Assembly: GCF_030272615.1 (NCBI RefSeq)
Contig: NC_081415.1
Span: forward strand, 417,162,757-417,226,756
Source of the DNA: Cryptomeria japonica
Taxonomy: Eukaryota > Streptophyta > Pinopsida > Cupressales > Cupressaceae
DNA: 64,000 nt
Direction: 5' to 3'
The translations under genes and the position numbers were made by a program. Below the pieces are notes generated by a model. The model was not told the origin of the DNA. It saw only the letters and a list, made by a program, of their open reading frames with translations, and searched no databases. Shown here piece after piece: positions 20,674 to 30,314 of this stretch. Positions within the stretch are counted from its first letter, which is position 1. Every line of letters starts with the position of its first letter.

Positions 20674-22447
20674 CTAACGATGAAATTGACAAAAGGAATT
20701 GTTATCAAAATAAGAGGATGCAAGTTTAGAAGGATCAACTTGTTTTATAGGAGGAAGTTTGATAACATTTCTTTGCAACAAATGAGACATAATACTATGT
20801 AAAGATTCATTCAAAGGAGTAAATTGTCTTTCTCTTTTGAAAAATTTAGAAATAGAAGGCACACCTATTGTAGCATTGACATTGTTGTTGTTGATTATAT
20901 CATTGAACTTGATCAAGCTTTTTGTTGGTTTGAACTTCGCAAATGGTTGTTGAAAACTCTCCCCCTTATCACTTGGAGTCATAGGAGTAGATTGCTCCAT
21001 TTGACTCACAACCAGTTGATAATTGTGGAGTGTTGTACACAACTGCAGAAAGGAAGTAAACTCAGACAAAAGAAGCTTTTTCCTGATATCTTTTTGCAAA
21101 TTAGAAATGAAAATTTGTTGAATATCATTATCAGGTACATCAAAAGAAATTTGCACACAAATGCTTATATCTACCAATGAAATCAATCACTTTTTATTTA
21201 ACACCTTGTTTACAATGCATTTATTCAGTCAAAGTGATTTTAGGACCAATGTTGTTTTGAAATTGTTGGATGAAAGCATTTGCTATTTGTTGAAAAGAAG
21301 TGATGGAATAAGAAGGAAAAGAGCAATACCATTGTAAAGCCTTGTCTCTTAATGTTCTTGTAAACAATTTTGCAAGCAATCTTGGATCATAAGAAAAATT
21401 AGTACACAAGGTTTAAAATGTTTTAACATGTGTGAGAGGATCACCTTTTCCATTATAGAGTTCCAATTGAGGGACCTCCACATGCTTAGGTGGCACAACT
21501 TTAACAATATCAAGAGAAAGTGGGCTTGCAAAATCAAATGTGGGCACACTAAACTTGGATTGACTCATTGAAGCAATTTGTTGTTGTAAGGAAGACATAG
21601 TTTTAGCAAGATTGTTAATGGTTGCTTCGGTAGAAGAATTGATGTTAGACATGGTTGATTGAGAAGGTGGTGTGATGTTATTGAAGGAAGGCATGGATTG
21701 AGAATAAGGTGTTGGGACATTATGATAAGTAGGCATAGGTGATGATTGCATAGGAAATGAGACACTTAAAGGAGGAACAAAATTGTTTAATGAATTTCCC
21801 CATTGTGTCACACTGATTGGTTGAGAGATAATAGGAATACTTATGGAAGACATAGGTAAAGATGAAGGATTAAATGAAGAAGAGGGATTGCCCCAATAAC
21901 CAATGGTTATAGGAATGACATTTTGAGTTGACGTAACCATGATGTTTGAAGTGAAAGTAGGAATACTAGCCATTGAAGTGGTCAAAGGAATAGAAGAATT
22001 GATTTGATTTGAAGGTTATGAATAACCTAAGTTCTCAGTACAACTCTTGATAGGCATGACATTAGAATCAACAATATGAGCAATGCCACCCAATATATCA
22101 ATTTCATTCTTATCACTTTGAATCATGCGTTTAAGGCCTTCAATTGATGGAAGAGCTTCACTATTAGGGTATTCTTGGGACATCCATTGTTGAAAGTTAT
22201 CAAATTGATTGTCCAATTATGAAATTTGATCTGGGGAAACTCTAGTCAAAGCTTCTTCTTCATCATGGGACTCATCACTTGGATAGATAGGGACATGATT
22301 AGGATGGGAAGAATTAGCATTACCCTCATTAAAGAAGTCACCCAAATTAGACTCCGTTTCCTCAGTAATTAAAACTTGGGAAGCCTTAATTATAATGCTT
22401 CGTCTAATGGGGATAGTGTATGTAGGACTAATAGTGGTAAAACTCAT
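20674..22447 (-). pseudogene. Ty3/gypsy gag
   Basis: The minus-strand frame opens at the ATG 22,445-22,447. It runs with a few stops (22,217; 22,016; 21,413; 21,221) and one frameshift near 21,190 to 20,674. The N-terminal third is Asp/Glu and Ser/Pro-rich. The middle (21,420-21,990) is Ser/Thr/Pro/Met-rich low complexity. The C-terminal third has the Retrotrans_gag pattern (LRDKALQWYCSFP ... IANAFIQQFQ ... FIGRYKHL ... QQIFISNL), followed by CQFHR and HDTEKC, a CX2H-type knuckle. The product would form the particle shell and bind RNA. The gene is inactive as it stands. Confidence 0.8.
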
Positions 22448-23581
22448 GCACTAGAGGGAAGATTGAAATTTTGAATTTTGAATTTTGAACAAAGCTTACA
22501 AAATTGAGTAGTGCAAAATTTTAAAAAATAATGATTAAACAATTTGAACTTTGTTGGAGGAAGATAATGATACAATTTCCAAAATAATAAATCAAAGGAA
22601 ATTGGAATTTTAAAATTAGGGCCAAGGGGATACCACTTAATTTTAAAATTAACAAAAACAAAAATTTTAAAATCAAGGTAGATTATAATTAACCTCTTAA
22701 TTTTAAATTTTTTTAGAATGCTAAATTTTGGAGGTATTTTTGATGTTAGAGGGATAAAAAATCGACAAAAGTAGCCAATCTTATGGATTTGGGTTATTAA
22801 ATACAGTCATAACAGTCTCCTGAAATTTTGGGAAAAAAACCGAGAACCCTGGCGAGAATGTATATGGTCCGACCAAATTTTTTCAAAATTTTTAGAGATG
22901 AATATATCGATGATTTTAAAGATAACCCCCAAAAATTGGCGAATTTTATGATTTCAAGATAGGCAAAATTAAGGTTCAAATGTGGAAATAGGACCCTATT
23001 GGGGTTTTGAAGAAAAAGAGGAATTGGATTGCAAATTTGAAAAGGGTCAAACCTAAAGGATAGGGACACCTTGGAAAATGTTATAGAAATCTAAATTTGA
23101 ATGAAATTGATTGAAATTTGCACAAAATACAGTGAAATTTGAAAATTAGGGTTTTATGGCCTAACCACTTAATTTTTGAAATTTTGAATTTTGAAAAAGA
23201 AGGGAACTTGAAAATTTGAATTGTAGGACAGAAGACAAGTTTGAAAACAGTCACAAATTTGAAAATTGAATGGGAATTTAATTTTTGCACAATTTGAAGA
23301 TGATTTTAAAAAATTAGGGTTTTGACAATTAACCTCTTAATTTTGTGAATATGATTTGCAAATTGAAAAAGGCAACGAAGAAATTGAATTTGACAAACAA
23401 AGCAATTTTTAGATCTAAGACAATAACAAGCAATTTTTACAAAACACAAGTTCAATTTCAATTTTAAAAACCAAGGTTTTGAATGAATTAACCACTGAGT
23501 TTGCATAAGAAATAAATTTGCAAATGCAAAATATGCAATGATTTTCAGAATAAAACATGTAAGATGTTGGGTTCACCAAAA
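22448..23581 (-). other. Gypsy 5' untranslated leader with primer-binding site
   Basis: This is AT-rich leader between the 5' LTR and gag on the minus strand, with many degenerate AAATTTGAAAATT repeats. A putative primer-binding site, TGGTGAACCCAACA on the minus strand, lies at 23,565-23,578, three bases from the LTR end. It is not the usual initiator-methionine site. Confidence 0.6.
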
Positions 23582-24790
23582 TGTAATGTTGGAAAAATGG
23601 TGAATGAGAGATCAAGAGGAAAGCTTTTCTTCCCTCCAAGGAGAGATGAAAGTTTCACTTCGGATTCCCCTTCAAACACTTTTCATGCATTACATTAGAA
23701 GAGGGGAGAAAATACACTAGATTCAACCTCTAGAGAAAGAGATTGAATTTTGAGTGACGGTAAGTTAATCCCCTCTTCTGAGATTCAGATTTGAATTGAT
23801 TGAATTATGTACTTATGACCAAGTGGAAAAGTGACAAAGATTTGATTATAAGTCAAGATAGAAGCATAGGATGAAGTTGTGCACCTGGATCTGACAATAA
23901 TATGTCAAGACGAAGCTGTCCTGTGAATTTGAGGAAAAGTTGCCTAAACCATGGCAGGAGTGTAATTGGTCCTCCAAAAAATCCATGAAACGAAAAGGGT
24001 TTTTCCACCTCTGCAAATGGAGTCCAAATCTGAAAGTACAGTTGCACACTTGCAACCTACACACAAAAAAGGGAGGGAAAAGTGTTGGGATTGGGGTTTT
24101 GCCTTCAGGTTAAACCCTAGTTTTGGAACTAACCAAAAGATGAAAGAAAGTACTTGCAAGTAAATGTAAATGAAATATTGAAATGTAAGTCACCTCAAGG
24201 GAGGTTGTAGATAGAATGTATGTAGATTTTCTTGTGTAGAATTGAATGTTGGAATTAATGTCTTCTTCAATGGTTGAATCGTTGACTTGAATGCAACACC
24301 TAGCCTTGAAGGGAGACTTGAGAAAGCTCAATGCTGGAAAGGAATGCTTGAATTCTCTTGAATGCTTGATCTCATGTAAACTTCCCACTCATCCAACTTA
24401 TTGAACTTATGAAAATGAGAGGACAAATGCGACATATATACTTGTCAATTAGGGCTAATTGACTGATTTTTCATCGTAGGTCGACACTAGGGGAGTTTTC
24501 TTGCTCAATGTGCAACCTCCAAAGCACAATTGAAAAGGGTCCTGCCCCAAAATGGAGCAGGGGATAGGGGCACCATACCCTTGTCCTAGGAGGACAAGGA
24601 TTCTAGGACCCTATCCTTCCCTTTTTCCCAGGACAAGATGTAGTTTAGGCAGTGCAGAGGGCAAGCAAGATGTCGGTCTCATGTGCCTAGAAAGTCTCCG
24701 GTCTCCGATCAAGATTAGGGATTCGAATCATGTGCTTGAGGACCGTAATGTGGTCGACAATTGCAAGGGTCAAAATTTCATGACACTATA
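23582..24790 (-). repeat. Gypsy 5' LTR (minus-strand element)
   Basis: 1,209 bp, homologous to 988-2,179, with GAGGT target duplication at 24,791-24,795. Its internal side carries the primer-binding site, which identifies it as the 5' LTR. Confidence 0.87.
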
Positions 24791-24795
24791 GAGGT

Positions 24796-25895
24796 AAGTT
24801 ATCTAACAATCATCTTATTTTGGTGACCTATTTTGATCCACTTTGCTTCACAACAGAGAGTTATGTCTTGTGGTTTGAAAGGAGAGTATGTCTACACATA
24901 TTCATTATTATCTAGAACTTTTAGAGTCAGTGTGTAGAGGTTTGTGTGATTGAAAAGACAGAAGGGTGACTGTACCAGTGAATCAAATAATTGTAGTTTC
25001 GACTCGATGCAATAGTGGCTTCTAGCACATGTCCTCCAAAGGTAGCATGTGGGTGATTTTTGGGACTATATAGGGCTACATCAGTAACCACATGGTGTGT
25101 TATTTCTTCTTAAGTAGCATGTGGGCTATTAGAGATGGCCTATTATATTTCTAAACACATTTGGTTTGGGAGTGGTTGTATGGCCAATTTGCATATATTA
25201 TTTCTATGTTTTGGGCGAACACATGAATGTAAGTGTAAATGTAATTTATATATATTTGTCTATGATCTATCCTATGTAGTTGTCAAGAGTGAAATTTAGT
25301 GGAATGCTAAGTAATTAGGACTCCCATTCAAAAATAAGAATAATTGATGTATAATTAGATTTGATGTAATGTGAGTTGCATTCCAATCATGTGTGCCATT
25401 ATTAGTAGATCATATCCCGTGTGAGAGAGTGTTTGAAGGTGTAAAAGATCAAGTGTGAACTAATTCATCAATTTTAAAGGTCCATAAATCATATCATTGA
25501 AATCTAGTAGGAATTGTGTCTTACCTATTGAGTTGGTGCTTTAATATTTGTGTTGGGGGATTGGTGTTTCTAGTAGGTTGGTGCTTGCAAACACGATTGG
25601 GGATTGGTTTTTCTTGTAGGTTGGTTCCTACTTCAATATTGTAAGTGATTTTTTATTTTGTGATGTTGGATTTGGGAAATAGATCCAAGCAATTATTCTC
25701 ACCATGTTTTTCCCTATCTTGGGTTTCCATGTATATCTCATGTTCATTGTGTGCATGTGAGTACTTTCATGTTGTTTAAATTTGTTGAATTTATGTTTAT
25801 GATCTATGCTTGGTGAAGTGATATTTGGTGATAAATATTTAATTGAAAAGTCTGATATGTTGTTTCACCCCCCTTCTTAGTACATTGTGTGCCCA
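24796..25895 (+). mobile_element. Outer Ty1/copia 5' LTR, right part
   Basis: This continues the LTR begun at 716. The end is typical of copia LTRs: a C-rich tract (25,867-25,873), TTCTTAGTACATTG, then CA at 25,894-25,895. It is followed by ATTGGAATCAACGC, a decayed form of the initiator-methionine primer-binding site. Confidence 0.65.
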
Positions 25896-25939
25896 TTAAT
25901 TGGAATCAACGCTAAGTTCCTTGGATAGATATTAACAAC

Positions 25940-26600
25940 TTGAGGTAAATATGAGATGGTACACTCAATTGCTTAGGAAGGTTTGTCCTCAAGCCATTCT
26001 CCACAATTTCATGGATCTAATTATGCCTTTTGGAGTGCTAGGATGGATCTAGGGTTTGAGGTTTGGAAATTAGTTGTAGATGGATATGAAATCCCTAGAA
26101 GTCCTCCAAGAGATTAAGCTCAAAAGAAAAAATGTGAAAATAATGCTATTATATGTAGTTGAAATAACTTTAAATTTATGAAAGTTATGCACTGCAAGAC
26201 AAGAAAAGATGTGTGAGCCAGATTGCATATTATGCATGAAGGACATGCTAAGGTCAAGGAAGCAAAGCATAAAACTTGTAGAGCTTAGTTAGAAGGCTTA
26301 AAGATTAATGAGGATGAGAAAATCACTATATTTTTGCTCCAGGTTGATGAGATAGTTAGTTCTATCAGAGTACTTGGTAAAGATTTGAAGGAACCATTAA
26401 TTATGAAGAAGATACTCAAATACCTAATGCCAAGATTTGATCCTAAGGTGGTTGCAATTGAAGAAGCTAAATATCTAAAAATGTTGACTATGGATGAGTT
26501 TCATGGGACCCTAACTACTTATGAGATGAGATTTAACAATGAAAAATCCTCAAGAAAGAAGACTACATTTAAACTGTCTAGGAAGCAAGATGAGTCATAA
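25940..26600 (+). pseudogene. Copia gag remnant (UBN2-type)
   Basis: The frame has stops at 26,116, 26,161, 26,213 and 26,287 but shows the complete gag pattern: a substrate-like N-terminus (NYAFWSARM), KVMHCKTRKD, HEGHAKVKEAK, LQVDEIVSSIR, MKKILKYLMPRFDPKV, then AIEEAK ... TMDEFHGTLTTYE. This is the domain that in copia elements builds the capsid. It ends in a basic tail at 26,600 without zinc knuckle, protease or pol. The outer element is therefore truncated after gag. Confidence 0.8.
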
Positions 26601-26873
26601 TCTAATGACGAATTCAATCTGGAGGATATTTCAAAGGATATTTCCTTAATCCATTCCTAAATTGAGCCCTTATCCCTCATGTGACACTTTGCATAACTAC
26701 AACATTAATCCAGACCCTAATCCTCACTCAATATTAGCCATCCATCTATTAGAGGTCTCTCACCCCATTTGGATATCCAATCTTATGCTATTATTATGCT
26801 ACTCATTTTACCACTCAAACATATCTATCTCATTGTCATGTTGCTATAATCTTGAGAAACCACATCATCTTAT
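26601..26873. other. No recognisable feature
   Basis: AT-rich sequence between the copia gag remnant and the short DNA-transposon copy. Short open frames only. Confidence 0.4.
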
Positions 26874-27795
26874 TGTCACACTTTTATAAAGGAAATGGTC
26901 AATGTTGATTCCACTTTTTAAATTAAATCAATAGAAAGTGAAATATATGTTTTCAATTTTGAAATGATGTAAACTAATAAAATTTATATTCTTATGTCTA
27001 TTTTATGTTTGTAATTTTAACAAAAAATTAAAAAATTATTTGAATGTAGTTTTTTATAAAGTAAATGCTATAATTTAGTTGCTGAAAAAATGCTGAAATT
27101 GAAGTTACACAAGCCACCACACTTTATTTAGTAAATTTTACCTTTTTTTCTTGATTTGTTTTTTTTATATTGATAACTTGAAACTTTAGTGCATGGATAT
27201 ACTTTTTACTATTTTTAATAAATATATATTTTTCAATAGCTTTGAAAAGTTGCGTGTGCTGAAATATAACTCTTTCCAATTCCCACCACCTTTTTTCTTA
27301 ATTATTTATCCAAACTAGAAAAGAATTATATCATCTTGACATAGATTCTTTTCTCTACTACACCATATTTTTTTCAATTTATTTAAATAAATTTTAGTAT
27401 TTTTCCTTGACAAGATAATCAACCCTATATTTTAGTGCTGATGACCTACTTTCAATAAAAATAAAATATTAAATATTAAAAACTAATTAAAATACTAAAA
27501 TATATATATTTTGGAAAATTCACTTATAGATCTATAAAAGGGTATTTTTACATTTAAAAAAAATGTTATTTATAAGAGTAGGAGTTGTTGAAACATCGAG
27601 TTTTATTTTTTTTTGTAATTAGACCAAAAGTAGTATAAAATATACATTTAGTAGACACTTCCAATTGTAAAAGTTGTGGCCCATACATAGCTTAGATATA
27701 ATGAATCTATATAGACCATATGTTTGACTAAAATTAATTTTTAGTTAGAATTACTTAAATTCACTTGTGCTGATAAGTTAGCCTGAAACGTGACA
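26874..27795. mobile_element. Short, internally deleted relative of the DNA transposon
   Basis: The left end TGTCACACTTTTATAAAGG aligns with the left end at 2,720. The right end (GTTAGCCTGAAACGTGACA, ending 27,795) aligns with the right end at 18,699-18,715. Left-arm landmarks are shared over about 600 bp. No transposase sequence, tandem array or TTCYGGCCRGAA motif remains. Outside the right core, GTTTTGTGCTTTTAC (to about 27,811) resembles in inverse GTAAAAGTACAAAC beside the left core of the large copy, so the true ends may lie slightly further out. No target duplication was found. The divergence suggests an old copy. Confidence 0.65.
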
Positions 27796-27979
27796 CAGTT
27801 TTGTGCTTTTACATCACTTGATCTTTTTGAATTTTTCATTGATATGGTTTGATATAAGCTACCTTTGATGCATATTTTATTTATATCATTTGCATGTAGC
27901 ATAGAATTTACTAGCTATTGTATAGACTATTCAATAAGTACAAACCAAGATTTAGTCATTTTTTATATTAATTCTCTAG

Positions 27980-28330
27980 TGACCAAGGTTATCATTATCA
28001 ACAAAGATAATAGTGGACTAGGGCGCAACCATCATGCAACTACAAGATAAAGCTTACAAAGTTCTATGGAATACCTTTGTGCTAGAAACGATAGTTCTTC
28101 CTTTGGTAGATAAGAAGTCCATATTTGAAACTTGCTACAATATTATAGAGCATCAAATGATGAAAGTTCTTGCTATTAGCTTTCATCTTTGAATGGGGCT
28201 ACTTTAACTCTCTCAAAAAATAATTATCTAATTCCTGTGGATTCCAATGGAACATTTTGCCTTTCTTTTGCACCCAATTTGAGTGATCCATCAATCATTG
28301 TAAAAGTAAAGTTTGTTAAGGTGAATGTTA
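27980..28330 (+). pseudogene. Nepenthesin-like aspartic peptidase (A1) fragment
   Basis: A C-terminal lobe fragment in two frames. The first (28,031 to 28,189) includes LQDKAYKVLWNTFV and KSIFETCYNI. The second, after a one-base shift (28,188 to 28,339), includes NGATLTLSKNNYLIPVD, GTFCLSF and SDPSII. These are hallmark segments of plant A1B (nepenthesin/CND41-type) peptidases: the helix after the second active-site loop, FDTCY, and GATLxLxxxNYLI. The active-site DSGT region just upstream (about 27,990) is reduced to DNSGL. The N-terminal lobe is absent. It is a decayed fragment of a host gene, either local or carried in by an element. Confidence 0.7.
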
Positions 28331-29225
28331 TTTTAAATTAAGAGGTGTCAATTTGAATCCCTTCCCCTTAAATTATTTAGCGATATAACTTTTTTTGTGT
28401 AAATGTTGTACAAAGGATAAATAGATATTGTAGTAGGTTTGGGGTTTATTTTTGGTAATTAGAGGTATAAGGGGTTTAAGAGTTTAACTTTGGTTTCATA
28501 TAATTTGTTAAATATTCAAGGGATTTTAAGTTTCAAAGGAAATGTTTGTAAGGGTGCATTTTCATTTGAATCTAAGACTCAATTTATTTTAAACATGGGC
28601 ACATATAGTGTTTATATTGTTGTCATCTATGTTACATCTATGAGGACCATCAAAGTCTTGAATGCTACATTTGGCAACTAGAGTTTAAAAGGAGATCATA
28701 TTGGAGGTTGGAGGAAATTGAGACAAGAGGGTATCTATCATCCATAGCTAGCTTCTCGCTCAAGGAGGATTCGTTCCATGAGAAGCATATTTTTTATTTG
28801 TGTCACTTAGAAAATGGGGTGCTTGACTTTTCTTGTGGGTATAGTTAATGTATTTATAGTAGATGTTATTTTGTACAATAGAGGAGGGATTTGACACACT
28901 TGGATTCCTTACTCTTGGAGGAGTTATTCTTTTATGTGTAGCACTAGAGGAAGGATGTTGACACACTCAGAGGAGACATAAATTTTTAGAGGAAATTTGA
29001 TCTCTCATTATGCAAGGAGGATGGATAGATTTCATGTTCTCTCATGTGTTGTCTAATTTGTTTTAGGTTCTATAGTTAGAAGATACACTGATGGAGTTAG
29101 TCTAGTGTTTCTTGGATGAGTAATGAGGATTAGAAAAGGTGCTTCATCAAAGTCTCCAAAAGGTTTGTGTTTTACTCTTGCAATATTCCACCCTTGTTTG
29201 GATTGATGTAATAAGGGGGAAATAT
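28331..29225. other. No recognisable gene; purine tract at end
   Basis: Decayed sequence with no domain signature. AAGGGGGAAAT at 29,212-29,222 resembles a polypurine tract and directly precedes the possible LTR below. Confidence 0.35.
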
Positions 29226-29440
29226 TGTATTATTACAAATTTGTTTATTTTATAGTTTAATAAATAAATAAATGTAAGTAAGAAAATAAATTAATAATTA
29301 GTAGTTAGGTTTAGGAATTATTCTTGTAAAGGGCCCTTGGTTAGTTTGATATCGGAATAAAAGGATTTATAATCCACTAAAATTTAATGTTGAATATCCT
29401 AAAGAATTCAATACATTATTATTATTATTATTTCTCTACA
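29226..29440 (+). repeat. Possible short LTR (3' LTR of an eroded element)
   Basis: It starts TGTATTATTAC after a polypurine-like tract and ends CTCTACA after a (TTA)n run. Inside are GGAATAAAAGG and TTTATAATCC, promoter or polyadenylation-like signals. No second LTR or target duplication was found, so this is a weak call. Confidence 0.28.
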
Positions 29441-30309
29441 ATCATGGTTTAGATTATGCAAAAATCTATTTTCTCTACCATTTATAAATAAAAATTGTAG
29501 TCTTTAGATTCCTACCACATAGTTGACTTAAATTTTAATTTTTTATATTTTGTGGGACTAAAAAATGAAACGAAACTATAGAGAATAAAAACCAAGAATT
29601 AAAGTTGAAGTTCTTTAAAAAATGTAAAATTATAACAAAATCACTCATTTACATCTTGGCTAAAGATGTAGGATTCTAAAGGAACAAGATCTAGCCTTAA
29701 TATATAGTTTGACATGATCGATTAGTTTTGTAACAGGATATTGGAGACACATGATTGCAATTGCTTGAGGAAAAACAATTTTGGGAAGAGAGGACTTATC
29801 ATGTCCCCTTTTCTAAAAAAATCATTTACTAAAAAATAGTAAGTTCCCACTGTCCAAAAATAGTAAGTCAAAGATAATGGGACTCATTTACAAATATTAT
29901 TTATTAAATATCTATATTGTCCTATAAAAATTTACATCTTTTGTGCAAATAAATATTAAATTAATTAATATTTTAGTGGAACCAAATCAAGAGACATTAA
30001 TAACTATAATAGTTATGGTGAATTCTATAGTAGGTTGTCATAATGGAATATCTTTTCTAATTTTGATCAAGAATCTTGCATGGATTGTCTGGAAAGAGTT
30101 TTTGGAGGAAAATTAATGAAAATTATATTATTTAATTTAATTTTCCAAGAGGGAGTCATTTAGGTTTGCTCCTTTATATATTTGGAGGTAATTTCACATT
30201 TGGACATCATTCTTGTTTGCATACTTGATAGAGCTTTGGCTTGTTTCTTGAGAGGATGATAAATCTATAGAGAAGGAGATTGAATGACGAGAGCATGAAA
30301 GTTTCCAAG
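29441..30309. other. No recognisable feature
   Basis: AT-rich, non-coding sequence up to the TGGGC target duplication (30,310-30,314) of the chromovirus. Confidence 0.4.
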
Positions 30310-30314
30310 TGGGC

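Larger units (their letters stand above)
988..24790 (-). mobile_element. Non-autonomous Ty3/gypsy element, 23.8 kb with nested insertions
   Basis: Two homologous LTRs (988-2,179 and 23,582-24,790) in direct orientation bound this element, and GAGGT lies outside both (983-987; 24,791-24,795). Read on the minus strand the order is LTR, primer-binding site, gag, aspartic protease, Pro-rich segment, [DNA transposon], polypurine tract, LTR. With the nested transposon removed, the element itself is about 7.8 kb. No reverse transcriptase, RNase H or integrase can be found in its remaining internal sequence. It therefore resembles gag-only or gag-PR elements that depend on an autonomous relative. The ends are unusual: on the minus strand the LTR starts TATAGTG rather than TG, and it ends TTACA. 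Confidence 0.85.
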
